A DNA stretch of 64,000 nucleotides, taken from NCBI RefSeq assembly GCF_014636315.1, contig NZ_BMED01000003.1, forward strand, positions 310,001 to 374,000, written 5' to 3'. A program made the translations under genes and the position numbers. Shown one piece after another: positions 8,755-15,252 of the stretch. Numbering within the stretch: position 1 is the first letter of the stretch; the number at the start of each line of letters is the position of its first letter. The notes beneath the pieces are model-generated. The model was not told the DNA's origin. It was given only the letters and a program-made list of their open reading frames with translations, and made no database searches. Origin of the DNA: Parundibacterium terreum (GTDB lineage: Bacteria > Pseudomonadota > Gammaproteobacteria > Burkholderiales > Burkholderiaceae_D).

Positions 8755-9215
8755 GACCTCGCACTACCGGGGGCCGCGAGGCTGGCGCTGTCAGCCTGTT
8801 GTTCACTGCTGTTTTCATGTCACTGGTCGCACTGGTTGCAGTGTCTTTCCTGTATTCGCTGCGTTACGGCCATTGGCCTATACAAGACATCTGGGATAAC
8901 TGGACCCGGCGGGCAACGGTCGAGAATATCCAGCAGGAGATCAGGGGTGCAGTGACGCAGGCTGGCGTGCCGACGGCTAGCGAAGTACGTCGCTGCGTGA
9001 TTGCGGGCAAGGTGGTGTACTCCAATGTCGATTGCCGCGACGAGAGCAGCGCCGGAAGCACCAGCAGCGGCAGCAGCCATAGCCGCAGCGTCAAGCTGTA
9101 TGATAGCCGCGGCATAGAGGCGCCGAAACAGACTCTGCCGGCGGAAGCCGAGGGTGAAGGCGGTCTTCAGTTAAAAGATAAAGCACTGGAAAAAACACTT
9201 TCCGGTAAAAAGTAA
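8751..9215 (+). CDS. hypothetical membrane protein, DUF4124-like segment
   Basis: A 154-residue protein starting at GTG 8751, overlapping the mtgA stop. Residues about 13-37 form one membrane helix (LFTAVFMSLVALVAVSFLYSL). The periplasmic part contains RRCVIAGKVVYSNVDC, reminiscent of the short DUF4124 pattern (a KVVYS core near Cys residues), then a Ser/Gly-rich linker and a Lys-rich tail. The two Cys could form a disulfide. Function is unknown. Coupling to mtgA suggests a cell-envelope role, which is inference only. The start is constrained by the overlap and lack of alternatives. Confidence 0.75.
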   Translation: MRPRTTGGREAGAVSLLFTAVFMSLVALVAVSFLYSLRYGHWPIQDIWDNWTRRATVENIQQEIRGAVTQAGVPTASEVRRCVIAGKVVYSNVDCRDESSAGSTSSGSSHSRSVKLYDSRGIEAPKQTLPAEAEGEGGLQLKDKALEKTLSGKK

Positions 9216-9235
9216 ATGAGGCGGGGCGACAGCAC

Positions 9236-10201
9236 ATGATTAACGTATTTGTCTTGCAAAACGGGCGCCTGAGCCAGATCAATATCGAAAACCGTGCCGA
9301 CCTCGAAAGCACGGCGCCGGTCTGGGTAGACCTGACGGATCCCAACGAAGAAGAGCGCGACTGGGTGCGCAGCATCTACGGTGTGACGCTGCCCGGCGAA
9401 GACGAAGTCAAGGACATCGAAGCCTCTGCCCGTTATTACGAAGCCGACAATGGCGACCTGCATCTGCGCACCGATTTCCTGATCGATGACGATGATGAGC
9501 CGGCCAGGATCGTGACGGTAGCCTTCATCCTCGCGCGCGACATCCTGTTTTCCGTACATACGCTGGACTTGCCGGTGTTCAGGCTGGTACGCATGCGGGC
9601 CCGCTCGCGCCCCGGCTCCATTGCCGACTACAAGGACGTGCTGCTTGACCTGTACGCAACCGATGCCGAGTATTCTGCCGATGCGCTGGAAGGCATTTAC
9701 CAGAACCTGGAAGACGTCAGCCGCAGCGTGCTGAAAAAAGACTTTTCCGATCAGGATGCAGCCGCCGCGTTGAACTCTATCGCGCAGGAAGAAGATTTGA
9801 ACGGCCGCATACGCCGCAACATGATGGATACCCGGCGCGCAGTCAGCTTCCTGATGCGAGGCCGCCTGCTGAATGCGGACCAGTTTGAAGAAGCGCGCCA
9901 GATCCTGCGCGACATCGAATCGCTGGACGGCCACACCTCCTTCCTGTTCGACAAGATCAACTTCCTGATGGATGCCACCGTCGGCTTCATCAACATCAAC
10001 CAGAACAAGATCATCAAAATCTTCTCGGTAGCCTCGGTTGCCTTCCTGCCGCCTACCCTGATCGCCAGTATCTATGGGATGAACTTCAAGATATTGCCTG
10101 AGTTGCAGTGGGATTTGGGATATCCGTTTGCGCTGGTGCTGATGCTGGCGTCAGCGGTGACGCCGTTTTGGTATTTTAGGCGGAGAGGATGGCTGAAGTA
10201 G
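9236..10201 (+). CDS. corA: CorA-type magnesium/cobalt transporter
   Basis: A 321-residue inner-membrane Mg2+ channel subunit. The large acidic N-terminal cytosolic domain leads through the long stalk helix to two C-terminal membrane segments. The universal selectivity motif YGMNF is at residues 280-284, immediately after the first helix (VASVAFLPPTLIASI), and the C-terminus is basic (FRRRGWLK) as expected. It lies 20 bp after the small membrane protein and may be co-transcribed with it. Downstream there is no gene for more than 700 bp, only the inverted-repeat element. Confidence 0.93.
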   Translation: MINVFVLQNGRLSQINIENRADLESTAPVWVDLTDPNEEERDWVRSIYGVTLPGEDEVKDIEASARYYEADNGDLHLRTDFLIDDDDEPARIVTVAFILARDILFSVHTLDLPVFRLVRMRARSRPGSIADYKDVLLDLYATDAEYSADALEGIYQNLEDVSRSVLKKDFSDQDAAAALNSIAQEEDLNGRIRRNMMDTRRAVSFLMRGRLLNADQFEEARQILRDIESLDGHTSFLFDKINFLMDATVGFININQNKIIKIFSVASVAFLPPTLIASIYGMNFKILPELQWDLGYPFALVLMLASAVTPFWYFRRRGWLK

Positions 10202-10300
10202 GGGATGCCTTGGGCACGCTTCGCCGGCCGGTGTGGTGGCTTAATGCTTTATAGCTTAAATGTGTTTTGAGATTGCTGGCCGGGGGTAGCCCGGCGGCTA

Positions 10301-10346
10301 CTTACCTTTTTTGCTTCGCACCTCGGCGGCCCCCAAAAAAGGTAAG
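10301..10346. repeat. hairpin H1, left copy
   Basis: Perfect 13-bp inverted repeat: CTTACCTTTTTTG (10301-10313) and its complement (10334-10346), with a 20-nt loop. The equivalent right-half hairpin has a different base pair at one position, so pairing is preserved. Confidence 0.8.
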
Positions 10347-10378
10347 CCAAAAAAGGCGACCGCAGACTTGCCCTACGG

Positions 10379-10401
10379 GTGATGGGGCGCAGCCCCATCA
10401 C
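10379..10401. repeat. hairpin H2, left copy only
   Basis: Perfect 10-bp stem GTGATGGGGC (10379-10388) and GCCCCATCAC (10392-10401) with loop GCA. At the equivalent place the right half has only a shorter TCGGGAACCCGA palindrome (about 10759-10770). Confidence 0.75.
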
Positions 10402-10496
10402 ATTTTGCTGCATTACAAAAAATGGGAAATGAACGAAACTCGCCTTCGGCTCAGACAACGTTCATTTCTGATCCATTTTCTGTAAAGCACAAAATG
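10401..10496. repeat. long hairpin H3, left copy
   Basis: An outer stem of about 22 pairs joins 10401-10425 and 10473-10496, with one bulge and two mismatches. A perfect 9-bp inner stem, AAATGAACG (10427-10435) with CGTTCATTT (10459-10467), encloses a loop containing CTCGCCTTCGGCTC. The same loop is present in the right copy, but both stems there have other sequences. Confidence 0.8.
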
Positions 10497-10668
10497 CTAC
10501 GTCCCGAGCGGGGTACTTCAAAAGCAACTTCAACTCCAACCCCCAACATCAAAATCAGACTGCCGGACTTTGCAGATTCATTTTCTGCAAAATTTAGAGA
10601 ATCTGGTTGCCGTTGTTTTTGATTTGGTTTTTGACCTTGCTTTTGAAGTTCAACCGCTCGGAGCCTCG

Positions 10669-10762
10669 CCGATTGTGCGGTACAGAAAATGGATCAGAAA
10701 CAGGTGTGTTTGAGCCGAAGGCGAGTTTCGCCTGTTTCCCATTTTTTGTACCGCATAATCGG
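10669..10762. repeat. long hairpin H3, right copy
   Basis: An outer 24-position stem joins 10669-10692 with 10739-10762; 22 pairs are Watson-Crick and the other two would be G-U in plus-strand RNA. A perfect 8-bp inner stem GAAACAGG (10697-10704) / CCTGTTTC (10731-10738) encloses the conserved loop GAGCCGAAGGCGAG. Confidence 0.8.
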
Positions 10763-10799
10763 GAACCCGAAGGGCGAGGCTTGCGGTCGCTTTTCTTGG

Positions 10800-10831
10800 C
10801 TTACCTTCTTTGGCGAGACAAAGAAGGTAAG
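10800..10831. repeat. hairpin H1, right copy
   Basis: Perfect 13-bp stem CTTACCTTCTTTG (10800-10812) and CAAAGAAGGTAAG (10819-10831) with a 6-nt loop. Relative to the left copy, a T-A pair has become C-G. Confidence 0.8.
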
Positions 10832-10896
10832 TAGCCGCCGGGCTACCCCCGGCCAGCGATCTCAATTAACCTTAATAATACGAGGCAGCGCAGATG

Positions 10897-10921
10897 AAAA
10901 AAGGGCAGCCAAAGCTGCCCT
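10897..10921 (-). terminator. Rho-independent terminator of hemL
   Basis: Read on minus: AGGGCAGC, TTTGG loop region, GCTGCCCT, followed by six T. The stem-loop lies 25 bp past the hemL stop, as expected for termination of the thiD-hemL transcript. Confidence 0.88.
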
Positions 10922-10945
10922 CTGCCCAAGACGCTCCCCGCAAGC

Positions 10946-12229
10946 TTACGCCAACTGCGCAAACGCCCCGCGCGCTGCGACCAAGGTCGCCTCAATCACC
11001 GCATCGTCATGCTGAGCCGACACAAAGCCCGCTTCAAAAGCGGAAGGCGCCAGGTACACGCCGGCATCCAGCATCAGGTGGAAGAAGCGGTTGAATTTTT
11101 CTTTATCCGACTGCATCACTGCCCCATAGCTGCCCGGCACAGAGTCTGCAAAATACAGGCCGAACATGCCGCCCTGCGAATCGGCGCAGAAGGTGACGCC
11201 CGCTGCTTTGGCTGCGGCGCTCAAGCCTTGTACCAGCTTGCTGGTTTGTGCCGTGAGGTTTTCGTAGAAGCCGGGTTGCTGTATCAGTTTCAGCGTGCTG
11301 AGGCCGGCCGCGACGGCAACCGGGTTGCCGGACAAGGTGCCGGCTTGGTAGACGCCGCCCAGCGGGGCCATGTGCTTCATCAGGTCGGCGCGACCGCCGA
11401 AGGCTGCTACCGGCAAGCCGCCGCCTATGACCTTGCCCAGAGCCGTGATATCTGCCTGTATGCCGTACAGCGCCTGCGCGCCGCCCAGGCCTACGCGGAA
11501 GCCGCACATGACTTCGTCAAAAATCAGTACGCTGCCGTGTTCGGTACACAGGCGGCGCATGGTTTGCAGGAACTCTTGCGTAGGCTTGATCAGGTTCATG
11601 TTGCCGGCGACCGGCTCCACGATCACGCAGGCAATTTCATGGCCCATGGCCTTGAATGCATCTTCCAGTTGCTGCGTATTGTTGTAGTCCAGCACCAGCG
11701 TGTGCTTGGTGAAGTCTTCCGGCACGCCGGCCGAGGTGGGATTGCCGAAGGTCAGCAAGCCGCTGCCGGCCTTCACCAGTAGCGAATCGGCATGGCCGTG
11801 GTAGCAGCCTTCAAACTTGACGATCTTGTCGCGGCCGGTGGCGCCGCGCGCCAGGCGCAAAGCGCTCATCGTGGCTTCGGTACCGCTGGACACCAGGCGC
11901 ACCTGCTCTATGGAGGGTACCAGGCGGCAGATTTCTTCCGCCATCTCGATTTCGCCTTCTGTCGGCGCGCCAAAACTGAGGCCGCGGGCAGCGGCGTCCT
12001 GCACAGCCTTAACGACCACAGGATGGGTATGGCCGACGATGGCCGGGCCCCAGGAGCCTATGTAGTCGATATAGCGGCGATCTTCCGCATCCCAGAAGTA
12101 AGGGCCTTCTGCGCGGGTGATGAAGCGCGGCGTGCCGCCTACTGAGCGGAATGCGCGTACGGGTGAATTGACGCCGCCGGGAGTAGTTTTCTGGGCGCGC
12201 TGGAAAAGGATGTCGTTACGGTCGGTCAT
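10946..12229 (-). CDS. hemL: glutamate-1-semialdehyde 2,1-aminomutase
   Basis: A 427-residue PLP enzyme converting glutamate-1-semialdehyde to 5-aminolevulinate in the C5 heme pathway. Hallmarks: [13 protein letters not shown] near the N-terminus, [42 protein letters not shown], and the PLP-binding Lys266 in [13 protein letters not shown]. Length equals the family norm. The 90-bp gap to the upstream thiD-like gene holds a strong stem-loop. A terminator follows directly. The window also encodes hemH and hemJ, but not clustered with this gene. Confidence 0.97.
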   Translation of the reverse strand: MTDRNDILFQRAQKTTPGGVNSPVRAFRSVGGTPRFITRAEGPYFWDAEDRRYIDYIGSWGPAIVGHTHPVVVKAVQDAAARGLSFGAPTEGEIEMAEEICRLVPSIEQVRLVSSGTEATMSALRLARGATGRDKIVKFEGCYHGHADSLLVKAGSGLLTFGNPTSAGVPEDFTKHTLVLDYNNTQQLEDAFKAMGHEIACVIVEPVAGNMNLIKPTQEFLQTMRRLCTEHGSVLIFDEVMCGFRVGLGGAQALYGIQADITALGKVIGGGLPVAAFGGRADLMKHMAPLGGVYQAGTLSGNPVAVAAGLSTLKLIQQPGFYENLTAQTSKLVQGLSAAAKAAGVTFCADSQGGMFGLYFADSVPGSYGAVMQSDKEKFNRFFHLMLDAGVYLAPSAFEAGFVSAQHDDAVIEATLVAARGAFAQLA

Positions 12230-12275
12230 GATGATCTGTCTAAATTGTCAGCTGTCTGCTATCTGCGAGTGGGAT

Positions 12276-12304
12276 AGGCGCCCCGGGAGAAGAAGAGGGC
12301 GCCT
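12276..12304. repeat. stem-loop between thiD-like gene and hemL
   Basis: Perfect 8-bp inverted repeat AGGCGCCC (12276-12283) / GGGCGCCT (12297-12304) with a 13-nt loop. No T-run follows on either strand, so it may be an attenuating or mRNA-processing structure rather than a complete terminator. Confidence 0.55.
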
Positions 12305-12319
12305 GGTCAAATACAAGTT

Positions 12320-13135
12320 TTATTCGGGTTCTTTGGCCCAGAAATTGCGGTCGGGGATCAGCTTGCCCATGCCCAGTCTTTGCGCATGGCTGATTGCCGC
12401 CATCGTGAATTCCTGCGCCTCAAGCACCGCATCCGGGATTTCCAGCCCGTTTGCCAGCAAGGCGGCGATACTGGCCGCCAGGGTATTGCCCGAGCCTACA
12501 TGCAGGCCGGGGATGCGCTGCCAGTGGTCGTTACGCACCACGCCGGACTCATTGAATAAAGTATTGGCAACATCATTGCCCTCCGCCGGGGTGCCGGTGA
12601 CGAATACATATTCGCAGCCGGAATCGATCAGGTACATCACATCGGCGACGATATCTTCTTCAGCGGGACCCTCTTTCCAGGTTTCCGCCAGCCGCGACAG
12701 TTCCACTGCGGACAGCAGCAGCAAGGTAGTCTGCGGGATCAGCAGTTCGCGTATCGCCAGCAGAATATCCTCGGAATCCGGCCCCTGGTCAGGTATCGAC
12801 GAGCTGAAAGGGTCCAGCACCAGAGGCAGGTCGGGATAGTCGGACACGATTTCCGCAATGGCCGTTGCATTCTCGACACTGGCAATTTGACCTATCTTGA
12901 AAGCGACGACAGGCATGTCTTCCAGGATGGTGCGGGCCTGTTCGACAACCAGATCGGCTTCCAGCGGGTAGACATCGTCTACCTGCGAGGTATCGCCGAC
13001 CAGGATGCAGGTGGTAACCGGCAGTCCATGGCAACCCATCGCTGTAAAAGAGGCAATATCTGCTTGTAAACCTATGGATGCGACCGGATCTGAGGCGCCG
13101 AACGACAAGATGAGTGGGGAAATTTGGTTTTGCAC
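12320..13135 (-). CDS. ThiD-like hydroxymethylpyrimidine kinase, divergent
   Basis: A ribokinase-fold protein of about 271 residues resembling HMP/HMP-P kinase. ThiD normally has GSDPSGGAGIQADIK; this protein has GASDPVASIGLQADI, losing the glycine pair. The usual GTGC active-site loop reads GSGNTLAAS, so the position of the catalytic/anion-hole Cys is Asn. The rest (KIGQIAS, PLVLDP, AISHAQRLG) follows the fold. I chose GTG at 13135 because it begins at the family N-terminus; a longer reading to 13288 would run opposite the rubredoxin start. It may act in thiamine salvage or on another pyrimidine/pyridoxal-like substrate. It precedes hemL on the same strand. Confidence 0.75.
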   Translation of the reverse strand: MQNQISPLILSFGASDPVASIGLQADIASFTAMGCHGLPVTTCILVGDTSQVDDVYPLEADLVVEQARTILEDMPVVAFKIGQIASVENATAIAEIVSDYPDLPLVLDPFSSSIPDQGPDSEDILLAIRELLIPQTTLLLLSAVELSRLAETWKEGPAEEDIVADVMYLIDSGCEYVFVTGTPAEGNDVANTLFNESGVVRNDHWQRIPGLHVGSGNTLAASIAALLANGLEIPDAVLEAQEFTMAAISHAQRLGMGKLIPDRNFWAKEPE

Positions 13136-13253
13136 GTTGGGTAGATTAATATAGCTGCCTTTGTGGTGGTCTTGCAAAACGGCTGCGGCATCTGATGCGT
13201 GCAGGATGGATTGCGGAGCACCTCGTATTTTACTTGATTGAAGGACTTTAGTC

Positions 13254-13448
13254 GTGAGTGATAAGGAAACAACAACTGTGGAATTCAAAACCTGGATGTG
13301 CCTGATCTGTGGATGGGTGTATGACGAGGCTGCCGGCTTGCCGGACGAGGGAATTCCTGCCGGTACCCTGTGGGCCGATGTGCCGATGAACTGGACATGT
13401 CCGGAATGCGGCGCGCGTAAGGAAGATTTTGAAATGGTTGCGATTTAA
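13254..13448 (+). CDS. rubredoxin
   Basis: A 64-residue electron carrier. The iron site is formed by CLICG and CPECGA, the canonical two CxxCG knuckles, separated by WVYDEAAGLPDEGIPAGT and DVPMNWT, the usual rubredoxin core. The GTG start at 13254 gives a short polar N-terminal extension common in betaproteobacterial members; a later ATG (Met15) would leave only the core. It is divergent from the thiD-like gene, and about 250 bp without a gene separates it from pilG. Redox partner unknown. Confidence 0.92.
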   Translation: MSDKETTTVEFKTWMCLICGWVYDEAAGLPDEGIPAGTLWADVPMNWTCPECGARKEDFEMVAI

Positions 13449-13699
13449 TTACTTGCTCAGTAAGCTGATTTTCTGGCTAAAAATCAATAAAAGAAGCAAG
13501 CTAGGGTAGTAAAACGCAAAAACAAACAACAAAAGAATTACTTTAAGCGGCGCCCACTAGCTGATATGCAGCTTTTGTGCGATATTGCGGTGTTGTTGCG
13601 TCGTGGAAACAGGCTTATTCCATGAAAAGCGGCGCAAGCTACTTAATTTTTGCTACAGTTCTAAGTGACTTATCCACTACCACTACTTGAGATGATGTT

Positions 13700-14110
13700 A
13701 TGTCTACGCCAACCGGTAACGAAAATTTGAAAATCATGGTGATCGACGATAGCAGCACGATACGTCGGTCTGCCGAGATTTTCCTGGGGCAAGTGGGCTA
13801 TAAGGTGGTGCTCGCCGAGGACGGCTTTGATGCCTTGTCCAAAATCAACGATTCACATCCGGATTTGATCTTTTGCGACATCCTGATGCCAAGGCTGGAC
13901 GGCTATCAGACTTGCGCGCTGATCAAGAAAAGCGCCAAGTTCCGGGATACGCCCGTGATCATGCTGTCGTCCAAGGATGGCTTGTTTGATCGCGCACGCG
14001 GCGCGATGGTTGGTTCCGATGAGTATCTGACCAAACCATTTACCAAAGACAGCCTGCTGAAAACTGTACGTAATTACACGACGAACACGACGCCTGATAC
14101 ATCCAAGTAA
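13700..14110 (+). CDS. pilG: twitching-motility response regulator PilG
   Basis: A 136-residue single-domain receiver. The acidic pocket is IDDSS near residues 15-19, the phosphoacceptor Asp60 lies in LIFCDILMP, the switch residue is in IMLSSKD, and the conserved Lys112 in YLTKPFT. Its position, first of pilG-pilH-pilI-pilJ-chpA, makes it the PilG that in Pseudomonas promotes pilus extension through the Chp array. About 250 bp upstream are gene-free and probably carry the cluster promoter, which I could not pinpoint. The next gene starts 28 bp downstream. Confidence 0.93.
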   Translation: MSTPTGNENLKIMVIDDSSTIRRSAEIFLGQVGYKVVLAEDGFDALSKINDSHPDLIFCDILMPRLDGYQTCALIKKSAKFRDTPVIMLSSKDGLFDRARGAMVGSDEYLTKPFTKDSLLKTVRNYTTNTTPDTSK

Positions 14111-14138
14111 TTCGACGTAATTTGAGGTGAAGATAAAA

Positions 14139-14504
14139 ATGGCTATACAAAAAATTCTGATCGTTGACGATTCTCCAACTGAGCGCTATTTCTTGACGGA
14201 TATCCTGGTCAAGAACGGTTTCTCGGTATCCACTGCTGAAAACGGTGAAGAAGCACTGACAAAGATCAAAGCGGATAAACCACAGCTGATCCTGATGGAC
14301 GTCGTCATGCCGGGCCAGAACGGCTTCCAGATCACGCGCGCGATCGCCCGTGACCCGGATACCCAGGATGTTCCGGTGATCATCTGTACCAGTAAAAATC
14401 AGGAAACAGACCGCATCTGGGGTCTGCGCCAGGGTGCGCGCGATTACCTCGTGAAACCCATAGATCCACAGGAATTACTGGCAAAAATCGCGGCATTAGG
14501 ATAA
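14139..14504 (+). CDS. pilH: twitching-motility response regulator PilH
   Basis: A 121-residue CheY-like receiver with phosphoacceptor Asp54 (LILMDVVMPGQNG), acidic pair VDDSP at 9-13, and Lys in YLVKPID. The start ATG 14139 is preceded by GAGGTGAAG at a good ribosome-binding distance; the GTG 12 nt upstream would lie inside that site. In Pseudomonas PilH counterbalances PilG and acts as phosphate sink for the Chp kinase. The stop codon shares its last base with the pilI start. Confidence 0.92.
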   Translation: MAIQKILIVDDSPTERYFLTDILVKNGFSVSTAENGEEALTKIKADKPQLILMDVVMPGQNGFQITRAIARDPDTQDVPVIICTSKNQETDRIWGLRQGARDYLVKPIDPQELLAKIAALG

Positions 14505-15097
14505 TGGACCGCCCCATGGATCAAACCTCGCTGGAACAAGCTAGTCCTGGCTCGGATATTGCAAGGCCGGAGAAGGGTGTACGCCGCACGCGGCTGAGGG
14601 AATTCCAGGCTCAGCTGGTGCAGCGCATGCAGGCTGCGCAAAGCGGTACTGCGGTCAGTGCCAGCCAGTTGGGCATCATGGTGGGGCATACGCGTTATCT
14701 GCTGGAACTGAAAGAAGCCGGGGAAATTGTGACGGTAGCTGCGATGACCAGTGTGCCGTTGACGCGCGACTGGTACCGCGGCCTGTCTAATATCCGGGGT
14801 AATTTGACCAGCGTGGTCGATCTGGCCCGTTTCCAGGGCAAGGACATCACGACGATAGACGCCGGTTCCAGGGTAGTGGCGTTCGCTCCGGGCCTGGCTT
14901 TCAATAGCGGCCTGCTGGTATCCCAGGTGTTCGGCCTGAGGAATCTGTCCGATATGGAAGCGCTGGATGACCCGGATGACGGCGTGCGCAAATCGTGGAT
15001 GGTCAAGAAATACAAGGATAAGGACGGCAATGTGTGGATGGCGCTGAGCCTGTCCCTGCTGGTCCAGGACCAGGAATTTTTGCATGTAGGCTTGTGA
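14504..15097 (+). CDS. pilI: CheW-like adaptor PilI
   Basis: A 197-residue CheW-domain protein that would couple the receptor PilJ to the kinase ChpA. Visible CheW elements: LGIMVGHTRYLLELKEAGEIV, a strand with VPLTRDWYRGLSNIRGNLTSVVDLARF (the CheW G-N-L-x-S-V-V-D-L signature), and MALSLSLLVQDQEFLHVG at the end. The first 50 residues are a polar, positively charged extension. The ATG at 14504 overlaps the pilH stop; a second ATG at 14516 is possible. The 155-bp gap to pilJ contains a small stem-loop. Confidence 0.9.
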   Translation: MDRPMDQTSLEQASPGSDIARPEKGVRRTRLREFQAQLVQRMQAAQSGTAVSASQLGIMVGHTRYLLELKEAGEIVTVAAMTSVPLTRDWYRGLSNIRGNLTSVVDLARFQGKDITTIDAGSRVVAFAPGLAFNSGLLVSQVFGLRNLSDMEALDDPDDGVRKSWMVKKYKDKDGNVWMALSLSLLVQDQEFLHVGL

Positions 15098-15181
15098 TCA
15101 CTTTTTGATCGCAACAGGCCGGCGCCGCAAAAAAGACAGCAGCAGAATTATTTTAGTGCATTTGGGTGCAATCAGAAGCAT

Positions 15182-15199
15182 GGCTGACGAGTGTCAGCC
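15182..15199. repeat. stem-loop between pilI and pilJ
   Basis: GGCTGAC (15182-15188) pairs with GTCAGCC (15193-15199) around a 4-nt loop, without a T-run. It may stabilise mRNA ends rather than terminate. Confidence 0.45.
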
Positions 15200-15252
15200 T
15201 GCGTTACAGATTTAAGTTCTAGTCAGAATCAATCAGTTTAGGAGACTTTGTA

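Larger units (their letters stand above)
10267..10865. repeat. approximately 600-bp nested inverted-repeat element
   Basis: The gene-free interval between corA and hemL is one large imperfect palindrome centred near 10570-10580. Its outer ends, 10267-10306 and 10826-10865, are complementary over 40 nt with one mismatch. Inside, further paired blocks occur: 10504-10511 with 10654-10661, and 10515-10527 with 10637-10649, all perfect. Each half also contains its own local hairpins (listed separately). Short ORFs inside have no support as genes. No transposase or target-site duplication is evident. It could be a non-autonomous mobile element or a REP-like chromosomal repeat; dispersion in the genome cannot be judged here. 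Confidence 0.8.

Noticed and set aside
10267..10865. Short open frames of 60-110 codons on both strands
   Set aside because: They lie wholly within the inverted repeat, mirror each other across its centre, lack ribosome-binding sites and have low-complexity Ser/Arg/Pro composition.
13136..13288. N-terminal extension of the ThiD-like gene
   Set aside because: It would run opposite the rubredoxin start and adds residues unlike the family; GTG 13135 fits the usual N-terminus.
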